Assembly: GCA_029880325.1 (NCBI GenBank) | Contig: JAOUOP010000057.1 | Location: forward strand, 1 to 51,074 | Direction of reading: 5' to 3' | DNA length: 51,074 bases | From: Myxococcales bacterium | GTDB taxonomy: Bacteria > Myxococcota_A > Polyangia > Polyangiales > JAFGIB01 | Shown here: one piece after another, positions 25,781-33,960 of the stretch | How the letters are laid out: every line of letters starts with the position of its first letter | How positions within the stretch are numbered: position 1 is the first letter of the stretch | Made by a program: the position numbers and the translations under genes | Notes under the pieces: model-generated | Databases searched by the model: none | Seen by the model: only the letters and a program-made list of their open reading frames with translations | Told to the model about the DNA's origin: nothing

Positions 25781-26827
25781 ATGCAACACATGGCAGCCAA
25801 ACCCGAGACTTTCGACTATCCACGAGTTGCGCGCGAACTGGTGAAAGCCTTGCGCGGGCGCAGGTCCTGCGCCGAGCTGAGCCGGCGGGCGGGCTATCGC
25901 AGCAACATCGTGCAGCGCTGGGAGAGCGGACACTGCTACCCCACGGCCGCGCGCCTGCTCGCCCTGCAGCGCCGCCTGCGTCCCAAGGGCCCGTCCTGGC
26001 TCGAACGCTTCTTCACGGTGACGCCTCCTTGGCTCACCAAGCTCGACGACGCCCACTCGCCGGCCGCCGTCGCCGCCTTCCTGACGCACCTCAAGGGCAA
26101 GACATCCACCACGCGCCTGGCCGAGCTCAGTGGGCACAATCGCCACAGCGTTGCCCGCTGGCTCGATGGCCGCGCCGAGCCGCGGCTGCCGGACTTTCTG
26201 CAGCTGGTTGATGTCGAAAGCCGCCGCCTGCTGGATCTGCTGGCAAGCCTCGAAGACCCTGCGCGCCTGCCCTCGGTGCGACCGCGCTGGGAGCAACACC
26301 AACGCCTGCGCCAGCTCGCCTACGACAAGCCATTCTCGCATGCGGTCTTGCGCGCGCTGGAGTTACCAGACGCGCACCGCCCCATGCCCGAGCAGGCGCG
26401 TTGGATCGCAGAGCGCCTGGGCGTCGAGACGCACGAGGTCGCCGCGCTGCTGACGCTGCTGCGCGACGCCGGCCAGGTCCGCCGCAGCCGCTACGGCTAC
26501 CGCCTGATTGAGACCAGCACCGTCGACACCAGCCGCGATCCCGAACGCGCCCGCGACTTGAAAGTGGCCTGGACCGAGACCGCACTGTCGCGACTTCGGG
26601 ACGGTGCGCCCGGCACCTTCGGCTACAGCCTGTTTGCGGTGTCGCGTGCTGATCTGGAACGCTTGCGCGCTCTGCAGCTCGAGTATGCGCGCGCGATGCA
26701 GGACGTGATCGCCGGCTCGAGCCCGAGCGAGTGCGTCGGGTTGTATTGCGTGCAATTGTTCGATTTGCATGCAGGGGCGGTGGAGCCGGCGGGTGAAGCT
26801 CCCCGCGATCAGGACGGCAGCGACTGA
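25781..26827 (+). CDS. DUF4423/TIGR02147-type regulatory protein
   Basis: A 348-residue cytoplasmic protein with two helix-turn-helix-like segments (RRSCAELSRRAGYRSNIVQR, then KTSTTRLAELSGHNRHSVAR). The C-terminal DUF4423 domain includes DLKVAWTETALSRLRDGAPG and FGYSLFAVSRADLERLRALQ. The first HTH reads as a DNA-binding module with WESGHCYPTAARLLALQRRL. Such proteins occur in multiple copies in predatory and myxobacterial genomes; their targets are unknown. Start is ATG 25781 (MQHMAAKPETFDYPRVAREL) or 25790; no Shine-Dalgarno sequence is visible, so a leaderless mRNA is possible. It is divergent from the lipoprotein gene with 85 bp between. Confidence 0.8.
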   Translation: MQHMAAKPETFDYPRVARELVKALRGRRSCAELSRRAGYRSNIVQRWESGHCYPTAARLLALQRRLRPKGPSWLERFFTVTPPWLTKLDDAHSPAAVAAFLTHLKGKTSTTRLAELSGHNRHSVARWLDGRAEPRLPDFLQLVDVESRRLLDLLASLEDPARLPSVRPRWEQHQRLRQLAYDKPFSHAVLRALELPDAHRPMPEQARWIAERLGVETHEVAALLTLLRDAGQVRRSRYGYRLIETSTVDTSRDPERARDLKVAWTETALSRLRDGAPGTFGYSLFAVSRADLERLRALQLEYARAMQDVIAGSSPSECVGLYCVQLFDLHAGAVEPAGEAPRDQDGSD

Positions 26828-26920
26828 TCGCGCCTGAGGTGCTCTGGCTACAGCCTCCTCGACGCTTGAAACCGAGCCATCACCCTCGATTGCAGAGACG
26901 CCCTGCCTTGAATCGGCTGG

Positions 26921-27793
26921 TCAGGGTCCCACGCAGATGCCTGGACGGACCTCGCACAGGCCCCGTAGCACCTGCTGCCCGCCGTCGTCTGTGAACATCC
27001 GGAGCCGACAGGTGCCGCATTCGCAATCGCTGCAGCGTTCGCATTCCTGAAGCTTGCAGTAGGCGTTGCTGTCGGACGCGGCGCATTGGCGGTTCGGGCC
27101 GCAGGGCTCGGATCCTGGCTCGTCGCAATGGGCGGGTCGGCAGCCGCTGACGTACGGCGCGGGGCTGGCAGGGCCCGAGAAGACGGAGTCGGGGTCACAG
27201 ACCCAACCTTCGGGGCACGCGTCGTCGCCGTCGGCACAGGCCTTGGCTTCACAGTGCCCGTCGGTAAGGCAGTTTTGGTCCGGTTCACAACCGCCGATGC
27301 TACATGGGGCACCGCAGCGCGCACCCGTGTCGACCTGCCCACAATCGCAGATGGGCATGGGTGGCAGCCGTGTCGGATCCGTCATCGACAAGGGCAAGAT
27401 CTGTGGCTGGCACAACATCGACTCGCCGCAAGCTTCATCACCGCCGCATCCCACCATTTGCACAGGGCACCCGAGAGTACAGGGCGGGGAGTACCACTGG
27501 TCCCGGCACGCCTTGCCCATCGGACAGTCGGCGTCGGCTGCGCATGGCACTTCATCGTCAGGCCTGTGCTCGTAGCCGTCGCAGTAGCCAAGGTCGGTAG
27601 GCAGGGAAGCAGCTGCGACAGGGGCTGTTTGCGTTGCGCCGGCATCCGCGGACGGCGCAGCGAATAGTCCGTCCGTGTCCCCGCTGCCTTGCCCGGCCGG
27701 GCCATCACTTGCGAAGCTCCGAGCATCACTCGAACTCGCCATCGTCCCCTCCGTTGCCGGTGTGCCACCACTGCAGGCCCCGATGAGCCACAC
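26921..27793 (-). CDS. Cys-rich lipoprotein, 5' end uncertain
   Basis: A Cys-rich secreted protein, not recognised. About 24 cysteines occur in short spaced motifs (DADCPMGKACRDQW, MVGCGGDEACGESMLCQP, CDCGQVDTGARCGAPC, CERCSDCECGTCRLR), typical of disulphide-knotted surface proteins of myxobacteria. The lipobox LIGAC is clear, but the signal peptide is too short from the only GTG at 27793. The frame continues only seven more residues to a stop with no standard start codon. Either a rare start codon is used or there is a frameshift just upstream. It is convergent with the DUF4423 gene. Confidence 0.65.
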   Translation of the reverse strand: MWLIGACSGGTPATEGTMASSSDARSFASDGPAGQGSGDTDGLFAAPSADAGATQTAPVAAASLPTDLGYCDGYEHRPDDEVPCAADADCPMGKACRDQWYSPPCTLGCPVQMVGCGGDEACGESMLCQPQILPLSMTDPTRLPPMPICDCGQVDTGARCGAPCSIGGCEPDQNCLTDGHCEAKACADGDDACPEGWVCDPDSVFSGPASPAPYVSGCRPAHCDEPGSEPCGPNRQCAASDSNAYCKLQECERCSDCECGTCRLRMFTDDGGQQVLRGLCEVRPGICVGP

Positions 27794-27974
27794 CCACAGC
27801 TGCCATCGCGCCAGTCTTCACTTCATCGCTTCGCGCTCCCACGTGGGACGACGAGCGAACCGCCCCCCGTTGCCGCTTCCCGAGCCCGAATGGCACAGGT
27901 TGGCACGACGCCGGTCCCATCTCACCGTGGAGCAGGTAGCGTGCCAAGTCGCGGCTTGCGATGGCCGCCGCGAG

Positions 27975-28634
27975 CTATTGACCTATTCCGGCCATCGCGA
28001 GCGCCTGCAGCAGGCCGTCGGCCACCGGCACCCCGACCCGCTCCAGCTCGTGGCGGTGGTGGGTGCCGCTGTCGTAGAGCACGCAGCGAAGCCCGACTTC
28101 AGCCGCCGCGCGGGCGTCGTCGAGACTGTCGCCGATCACCAGGCAGTCGGCGGGCGTTAGATCACCGCGAGCGCCGCAGAGCAGCTCCACGTGACGCAAA
28201 AGGTGGCGCGCCTTGCCGTCGCCCGCGGTGCCTGTGAGGCCTTCCACGTGCAGCATGAACTCGCGCACGCCGCGGCCTTCGAGCGCGCGCATCAACTCCT
28301 GGTGACGCAGCATCGAGAGCAGGGACTGGGTGGCGCCCAGGGCCTGCACGTGCGCGAGCGCCTGCATGGCGTCGGCAGCCAGCGGCGCCGCTGCCATGCG
28401 GCTTCGGTAGGCGTCGTGGAAGCTCTCGTCGAGGTGCGCCCAGTCGCGATCCGACAGGCTCCGCGACAGCAGGCGCTCGTAGAAGCGCTTGACCGGGCGC
28501 GTGTAGTGGTCGCGGTACTGCTCCGGCTCGATGGCCTGCGCCCCCTGGGAGCACAGCGCTTCGTTGACGGCCTCGATGATGGCCGAAAGGTCGTCGAGCA
28601 GCGTGCCGTTCCAGTCCCAGATGACGTGACTCAC
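27975..28634 (-). CDS. HAD-family hydrolase (phosphoglycolate phosphatase-like)
   Basis: A 219-residue HAD phosphatase. Motif I is DWNGTLLDD with the nucleophilic and acid/base Asp pair, motif II the Ser in LLSMLRH, motif III the Lys in GDGKARHLL, and motif IV IGDSLDDARAA. The helical cap sits between motifs I and II, as in phosphoglycolate phosphatases. The substrate is unknown. Its ATG overlaps the MFS stop by 4 bp, so it is the third gene of a kinase-MFS-HAD operon on the minus strand. Confidence 0.88.
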   Translation of the reverse strand: MSHVIWDWNGTLLDDLSAIIEAVNEALCSQGAQAIEPEQYRDHYTRPVKRFYERLLSRSLSDRDWAHLDESFHDAYRSRMAAAPLAADAMQALAHVQALGATQSLLSMLRHQELMRALEGRGVREFMLHVEGLTGTAGDGKARHLLRHVELLCGARGDLTPADCLVIGDSLDDARAAAEVGLRCVLYDSGTHHRHELERVGVPVADGLLQALAMAGIGQ

Positions 28635-29809
28635 GATGGCTCCCTCCGTGGACGGTCGAGTGCGTGAAAGATCATGATGCCCAAGACCAAAAGCAGGCTC
28701 AAGGCGAAGAAACTGTTACCGTAGCCCATGTGCTCGATGGCGTAGCCCAGGATCGGTCCCGACAGGAACATGCCACCCCAGTCGACCACGGTGTAGACCG
28801 CCATCGCCGCGCCGCGTTCGTGTTCGGATGCGCGCTCGACCACGAGCGAGAAGAGCACGGGATAGGCGTAGCCATGGCCGGCGCCGCAAAGCGCGCCGGC
28901 CCAAAGCACGTCGCCCGCGCTCACCGCGCGCGCCAGCAAGACAAGGCCCGCGCCATAGCAGAGCAGCGCCGGCAAGACCATGCGGCGCGTGCCCACTCGA
29001 TCGGGCAGCCTGCCGGCGAAGACGCGCAAAGCCAGCGCCACCACGGCGTAGACACTGAAGAAGTCGCCGACGCTGCCGTGTCCGTGCTGGGCCACGTAGG
29101 TCTTCATGAACGTGAAGACCGTCGAGACCGCGAAGAAGAAGGCGAAGGCCGCGAGCCACACCGGCAAGAGATCGCGCTGCAGCGCCGGGGCCATGACTCC
29201 GCGCCGCGGGCTGCCGTCGCCCAGGGGACGGGTGTCGGGCAAGCATAGGGCCAGAACGAACCCCAGGAGCGCAAAGCCTCCGGCCCAGGCGAAGAGTTCA
29301 CGGTAGCCGGCCTGCTCGAGTAGGGCGTCGCCGAGCTGCGCGCTCAAGCCCAGAGGCAAAAGCCCCGATGAACCAAAGATGGCCAGTCCCTCGGTGCGGC
29401 GCGAGGCCGGCACGAGATCGGCGCCGTAGGTGAAGAGCGAAGCGTAGAGCATGGTGGCCGCAAGGCCGTCGAGCAGGCGCACCAGATAGAGCAGCGGACC
29501 GAGCGCCGTCAGCGTCAGATAGAGCGCGATGACAAGGAGATAGAGCACGCAGCCGCCCAGGATCACCACCTTGCGGCCGCGCTCGTCCATCACCTTGCCC
29601 ACCAGGGGCCCGCCCAGCACGGAGGTGACCGCGCTCAGCGCCATGATGCGCCCGATCTGCGCCTCACCGGCGCCGAGCTGGAGCAAAAAGCCCGGGAAGT
29701 GTACGAAGAGAAAGCCCGCCAGGCACAACGACAGGTTCGCGCACAGCGCCAGCACGAAGGGGCGCGTGTAGAGCGCGTCTCGGGCCTGAACTGCAGCGGT
29801 CATGGCCAA
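28631..29809 (-). CDS. MFS transporter
   Basis: A 392-residue major facilitator with about 12 hydrophobic segments. Visible features are FVLALCANLSLCLAGFLFVH (TM1) and the loop GGPLVGKVMDERGRKVVILG, which is the family's D/RxGR(K/R) motif. The second half contains the related segment RVFAGRLPDRVGTRRMVLPA. The substrate is unknown. It lies 2 bp after the phosphotransferase stop and overlaps the HAD gene by 4 bp, so all three are cotranscribed; this hints at uptake or export of a compound that is phosphorylated and dephosphorylated (inference). Confidence 0.92.
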   Translation of the reverse strand: MAMTAAVQARDALYTRPFVLALCANLSLCLAGFLFVHFPGFLLQLGAGEAQIGRIMALSAVTSVLGGPLVGKVMDERGRKVVILGGCVLYLLVIALYLTLTALGPLLYLVRLLDGLAATMLYASLFTYGADLVPASRRTEGLAIFGSSGLLPLGLSAQLGDALLEQAGYRELFAWAGGFALLGFVLALCLPDTRPLGDGSPRRGVMAPALQRDLLPVWLAAFAFFFAVSTVFTFMKTYVAQHGHGSVGDFFSVYAVVALALRVFAGRLPDRVGTRRMVLPALLCYGAGLVLLARAVSAGDVLWAGALCGAGHGYAYPVLFSLVVERASEHERGAAMAVYTVVDWGGMFLSGPILGYAIEHMGYGNSFFALSLLLVLGIMIFHALDRPRREPS

Positions 29810-29811
29810 GC

Positions 29812-30948
29812 TCAGAGCAGTCCGAGTGCGTCTTCGTCCATGATCGCCTGCAGCGTGCGCTCGGTCATGGTTGCGAAGAGCGCCTCGAGGCCCGGCAGCA
29901 TTTCGGCTGCGGCCGCCGCCTCGGGACCCGCGCCCTCTGCCCGCAGGCGGTTTTCGAGCACCGTACCCGAGAGGTTGACGACGATCAGCGAGCAGCTCAG
30001 CAGCGAACGCCGGTAGTCGAGCTGAAGCGCCTCGCGCGAGTAGCCCTCGACGCCGCCCGCGATGAGCGCCGCGTGGTAGCGGTCGAGCAGGGCCACTTGC
30101 CGGACGCGCCTTGTTTCGGGCGAAAGGCTCTGGGCGATGAAGTAGGCCAGGTCGTAGCTGCCGGGCCCGAAGCCAGTTAGCTGCCAGTCAATCATCACCG
30201 GAGCGCCGGTCTCGGGGAAGAGCAGGTTATCGAGCCGGTAGTCGCCGTGCAGCAGGGTGCTGTGGGGGGCCGCGCAGCGCTGTCCCTGGTGCGCGATGAA
30301 ATCAGCGACGTCGTCGAGGCGCGCCAGAAAGTCGGCCGGCGCGCGATCGCCCACGAGCTGGCGAAAGCTTTCGGTGCGCGCGTGAAAGAGCGTCGCCGCA
30401 CCGGCGTGGCGCTGGGCGATGTCGGCAGCGATCCAGGGCAGCTGACGCACGCTTTCGTCATCCCAGAAGGCGACGTGCAGGCACGCGAGGGCATCGATGC
30501 CGCGCCGCACGCGCTCGAGCCCCCGGCTTTCGTCATCCGCTTCCCCCGCGCCCAGAGACAGCGCGCCCAGATCCTCGAAGAGCAACGCCCCCAGGGCCCC
30601 GCCCTCGTCGAGCTGCCCGAAGTAACAACGCGGCGTGCGCACGGGCACCCGCGCCGACAGCTCGCGAAAGAAACGCACCTCGCGCGCGAAAAATCCAAAG
30701 GCGGCCACCACCTGGCGCACGCTCTCGGCGGCCGGCGGTAGCTTCGCGATCAGCGTCTCGGGCCCTTCGCCCCCCAGGTAGCGCGGACGCAGCCGCAGGA
30801 GATCGCTGGCAAAGCCGCTGCGCTCGAGGGGCTCCAGGGCGACATGCTCGACGCGACCGGCGGCGAGGCAGCCCGCGGCCTGCAGCACGCCGGTGAGAAA
30901 ACTGGGAGTGAGATCCGCGCCGGTGGTGGGGGTCTTTGGGTGTGTCAC
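29812..30948 (-). CDS. APH-type phosphotransferase (second copy)
   Basis: A 378-residue kinase-fold phosphotransferase similar in length and motifs to the one at 19399-20493. It shows LIAKLPPAAESVRQVVAAFG, LLFEDLGALSLG, LLHGDYRLDNLLF (catalytic loop) and VMIDWQLTGFGPGSYDLAYF (metal-binding). Start GTG 30948 (THPKTPTTGADLTPSF follows) is chosen because similarity begins within 15 residues. The frame is open much further upstream, but over Ser/Pro-rich antisense sequence. The Shine-Dalgarno is weak. It is the first gene of the kinase-MFS-HAD operon and divergent from a lipoprotein gene. The acceptor substrate is unknown. Confidence 0.87.
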   Translation of the reverse strand: MTHPKTPTTGADLTPSFLTGVLQAAGCLAAGRVEHVALEPLERSGFASDLLRLRPRYLGGEGPETLIAKLPPAAESVRQVVAAFGFFAREVRFFRELSARVPVRTPRCYFGQLDEGGALGALLFEDLGALSLGAGEADDESRGLERVRRGIDALACLHVAFWDDESVRQLPWIAADIAQRHAGAATLFHARTESFRQLVGDRAPADFLARLDDVADFIAHQGQRCAAPHSTLLHGDYRLDNLLFPETGAPVMIDWQLTGFGPGSYDLAYFIAQSLSPETRRVRQVALLDRYHAALIAGGVEGYSREALQLDYRRSLLSCSLIVVNLSGTVLENRLRAEGAGPEAAAAAEMLPGLEALFATMTERTLQAIMDEDALGLL

Positions 30949-31147
30949 GGCTTCGTTCGCGATATTGCCTCCATCGCCTGCTTCGGGCTCGGCCGCAAGT
31001 GCCTCGTCCTCCCGCGATAGCGGCAAATTCTGACTACAACGTAATCCAGCGCCTTGGGACCCCGGCGGAACGCCACCGCGCCGGGCTGCGTCCAAATCCT
31101 TCATTAGGGCACGCGGGCGGGACCGCGGCGTAATTTTGGAGGCGACG

Positions 31148-31750
31148 ATGATGAAATGGTCCGAGTCGAACGGACGTGGTGCGGCCTGCGGTGTTGGGTT
31201 GCATCTGGTACTGGTTTTGGGCGTGGCGCTGTCGGCCTGTTCTTCGAGCAGCGACAGCGACGATGGCGAAGGCGACACCACGACGCTGCAGCCGGCCAGC
31301 AATGGAGCCGTCAACAACAACACCACGACGGCCAACGGCGCCACCAGCACCACCGACCAACAAGCCGCCACGACCATGGGCGATGGCGGCACTGCGACCG
31401 ACTTTCTGGCCGACGGCGGTAGCTTCGGTGCCGAGTGTCCCGGCGCGGCTCCGGCCGACGGAGACGCCTGCGATGCCTTCGCCCGCTGCATGTTCGGCGA
31501 AACCACCTGCAGCTGCTTTGGCGGCAGCTGGAGCTGCCAGACGCCGGATCCCAACTGCCCCGATCAGGCGCCCAGCTCGGGTGACGCCTGCGATGTCCAG
31601 GGCACCCAATGCCAGTACGGTGGCCGCCGCAATCGCAGCGACTGCGAGTGCACGGGCGGCGAGTGGGTCTGCGACTCGCCCAACGCCGACAACGATGGCG
31701 GCACCCAATTCGGCGGCGGCCAGTTCGGCGGCGGCCAGTTCGGTCAGTAG
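31148..31750 (+). CDS. Cys-rich lipoprotein with Thr/Asn linker
   Basis: A 200-residue lipoprotein, not recognised. Signal peptide GLHLVLVLGVALSAC ends in the lipobox LSAC. A Ser/Thr/Asn-rich linker follows (NNNTTTANGATSTTDQQAAT). Then come two related Cys-rich blocks (DGDACDAFARCMFGETTCSC, then SGDACDVQGTQCQYGG), each ending in a Gly-Gly-x-W segment (GGSWSCQ, GGEWVCD), indicating an internal duplication. The C-terminus is a GGGQF triplet repeat. GGAGG at 31138-31142 supports ATG 31148, or 31151 next to it. It is convergent with the 31784-33364 gene. Confidence 0.8.
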   Translation: MMKWSESNGRGAACGVGLHLVLVLGVALSACSSSSDSDDGEGDTTTLQPASNGAVNNNTTTANGATSTTDQQAATTMGDGGTATDFLADGGSFGAECPGAAPADGDACDAFARCMFGETTCSCFGGSWSCQTPDPNCPDQAPSSGDACDVQGTQCQYGGRRNRSDCECTGGEWVCDSPNADNDGGTQFGGGQFGGGQFGQ

Positions 31751-31783
31751 CTCGCGGGGACTCGGCGCGCCGCTGCCTGCAGC

Positions 31784-33364
31784 TCAGGCCGGCCCGCGCG
31801 CCGGCGCTCCCGGGGGGGTGCCGGGGGTGCCGGGGTTACCCGGCTTGGCTTTGCCCGCTTTGCCCGCCTTGGCAGCGGCAGCCTGACGCGCTTCTTCCAT
31901 CAGCAGCACCGCCATGGCGTCGGTGAGTTCCTCGAGCTGTTCGGCGTGGTACTCGGGGCCGATGGCGTCGGCCCGGCGCTGGTTGCCGAGTTCCTGGGCG
32001 CGCACGAGCAACTCGCCGCGCCGACGCCCAAGGTCGGCGGCCAGGCGTTCGGGTGACTCGGCCGGGGACTTGCCGCGGGCGTAGAAGGCGCCGCCCAGCA
32101 ACAGCACCAGCGCCAGCAGCGTCGCGATCACGCGCTCCGGTCCCGGGCCCGGGATGCCGCTGAGGCGGATGCGCAGGTGCTTGAAGGGCTGGTCGCCGAC
32201 CCGGCGCTGCACCTCGGTGACCAAAAATCGCTTGCCGCCCTCGCTGTGCAGGGTGGGCTCGGGCATCTCCTCCACGCTCAAGCTCAGGCCTTCGGGCGCG
32301 TCGACCACCACGCGGTAGGCCATGGTCAGCCAGGGCAGCGGCATCGATAGATCGATGGCCTCGCCCTCGATGGGCAGGTCGTAGCCCCACAGCAACGTGG
32401 CCTCACCCGGCGGCAACGAGCCCTGCACGCGCATGCCCTCGCCCTCGGCCTCCACCAGGCGCTGGTCGCTCATGGAGGGCTGGGTCTGGAAGGCCAAAAA
32501 GCCCTTGGGCAGCTGTACGAGCGTGCCGGCCTCGGGAAAGACGTAGGTGCTCTGACCAATGTTGAGCAGGCGCGCCTGCTGCACCACCTTGAGGCGCTCG
32601 TCCTTGAACTCGACCGACGTCGCGCCCACGTAGAGCACCACCATGCGCCCGTCGCCGGTGACCGGCAGCCGGCGGATGGTCACGCTGTAACCTCCCCGCG
32701 GTGGCAGCCGGAAGGGGGTGGCGCCGTAGGTGGCGCCCTCGTAGGGCACGCTGACGCGGTAGGCCTGGCGGTCGCCGGCCTGCAGGCCCTCGAAGCGGGC
32801 CACGCCGCTGGCATCGGTCTTGCCGTTTTTGGCGTCGCGCGTGCTGTCGGACTTCATGATGCCGACGCGCACGGCGGCGCCGGCCACGGGGCGCTCCTGC
32901 TCGTCGAGCACGCGCACGACGATGGTGCCCAGGGGCAGCGAGGTGTCGGCCTGGGCCTCGGAGAGCGGGCGCTGCTGGGCTTGGGGTCCGGCGGCGCCGG
33001 GGCTGTGGGGGCTTGCTCCGGCGTGGGGATCGCCGCCGTGGGGGTCTCCGGCGGGCACGTTGCCGCCGTGGGGGTCTCCGGCGGGTCCCTGGCCAGACTC
33101 CACGGGCGCCGTTTGCGCGGGTGGCTCAGGCGCTGCCGCAGGTGCCGCTTGCGTGGCGCCAGCCTGCTGACCCGCGCGCTGCATGTCCCGCTGCTCACGG
33201 GCCTGGCGGGCGCCGCCGATGACGTCGGCGGGACCCTTTGGCGGGGTCTGGGGCACGGCTTCGGGTGCTGGCTCGGGCGCCGGTTGCGCGACGGCCAGGG
33301 CACCCAGCAGCCACAGGCCGACCGCCACCGAAAACCAACGCCACAGCGGACGACCGGCGCTCAC
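31784..33364 (-). CDS. Membrane protein with carboxypeptidase-regulatory-like domain
   Basis: A 526-residue envelope protein of unknown role. After a signal segment (LWRWFSVAVGLWLLGALAVA) comes a Pro/Ala/His-rich stretch in which AGDPHGG is repeated. A carboxypeptidase-regulatory-like beta domain follows (TIVVRVLDEQERPVAGAAVR, then GKTDASGVARFEGLQAGDRQ). A long beta-rich extracytoplasmic part, one transmembrane helix (VIATLLALVLLLGGAFYARG) and a cytoplasmic coiled helix complete it. Start GTG 33364 overlaps the preceding stop by 4 bp. It lies last in the ccm operon, so a part in haem delivery or cytochrome assembly is possible but not shown. Confidence 0.78.
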   Translation of the reverse strand: MSAGRPLWRWFSVAVGLWLLGALAVAQPAPEPAPEAVPQTPPKGPADVIGGARQAREQRDMQRAGQQAGATQAAPAAAPEPPAQTAPVESGQGPAGDPHGGNVPAGDPHGGDPHAGASPHSPGAAGPQAQQRPLSEAQADTSLPLGTIVVRVLDEQERPVAGAAVRVGIMKSDSTRDAKNGKTDASGVARFEGLQAGDRQAYRVSVPYEGATYGATPFRLPPRGGYSVTIRRLPVTGDGRMVVLYVGATSVEFKDERLKVVQQARLLNIGQSTYVFPEAGTLVQLPKGFLAFQTQPSMSDQRLVEAEGEGMRVQGSLPPGEATLLWGYDLPIEGEAIDLSMPLPWLTMAYRVVVDAPEGLSLSVEEMPEPTLHSEGGKRFLVTEVQRRVGDQPFKHLRIRLSGIPGPGPERVIATLLALVLLLGGAFYARGKSPAESPERLAADLGRRRGELLVRAQELGNQRRADAIGPEYHAEQLEELTDAMAVLLMEEARQAAAAKAGKAGKAKPGNPGTPGTPPGAPARGPA

Positions 33365-33945
33365 GCCGACTGCTCCTCGCGCAGGCGCGTGGCGCAGCGC
33401 TTGCAGAAAATCGCATCCTGGTCGTTGTCGGTGCCGCACCCGGGGCAGCGCCCGGATTCGGTCTCGGTCGCCTCGCCAGCTGCTTGGTCGGCCGCGCTCG
33501 CCGCCGCCTCCTCGTCCCCGAGCTCGGCCTCTGCCGCGGGCTCGTCAACCACGGGCTCCTCGAGCGCCTGGGCCGTGGCCGCCTTCGGCGCACCACCGGC
33601 CGCCTCTTCGATCAGCGCCCGCGCCTGCTCGCGATAGGGCCCGAGCTGCTCGTCGAGCTCGCGCAGGACCGCGCGCGCCCGGGCCCGGTAGTCGGCGTCC
33701 ATGCGCTTGAAGTCGGCGTCCGAGATCTTGCCCAGGTCGTGCTCGAAACGAATGTCGCGAATGACCGTGAGCAGCTCCTGCTTGCGCTCCAGTAGCCGCG
33801 TGCGCTCGGCGATGCCGCGACCGGCGCCGGCGGTGGAGTCCGCGTCGGCGCCGAGCCAGCTCAGGCTCTGCCACAGGTAATAGATGACCAGCAGCACACA
33901 GGCGCCGGCCAGCACGATCAAAAGCTGGGGAAGCACATGGGCCAC
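33361..33945 (-). CDS. CcmI-like membrane protein with C-terminal zinc ribbon
   Basis: A 194-residue protein with one N-terminal transmembrane helix (LPQLLIVLAGACVLLVIYYL). A helical segment ERKQELLTVIRDIRFEHDLG then KISDADFKRMDADYRARARA follows, the signature of CcmI-type cytochrome c biogenesis factors. After an acidic Ala/Glu linker the C-terminus has CPGCGTDNDQDAIFCKRCAT, a four-Cys zinc ribbon. Its position directly after the CcmF-CcmH fusion (15-bp gap) supports a role in cytochrome c maturation. The zinc ribbon is not part of standard CcmI. Confidence 0.8.
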   Translation of the reverse strand: MAHVLPQLLIVLAGACVLLVIYYLWQSLSWLGADADSTAGAGRGIAERTRLLERKQELLTVIRDIRFEHDLGKISDADFKRMDADYRARARAVLRELDEQLGPYREQARALIEEAAGGAPKAATAQALEEPVVDEPAAEAELGDEEAAASAADQAAGEATETESGRCPGCGTDNDQDAIFCKRCATRLREEQSA

Positions 33946-33960
33946 GGCTTGATCTCCGGC

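Noticed and set aside
31525..31550. GGCAGCTGGAGCTGCC palindrome in a lipoprotein gene, similar to the repeat core
   Set aside because: It lacks the A-rich and T-rich arms and the CCTGGCAG core order; it arises from Cys/Trp codons in the internal duplication.
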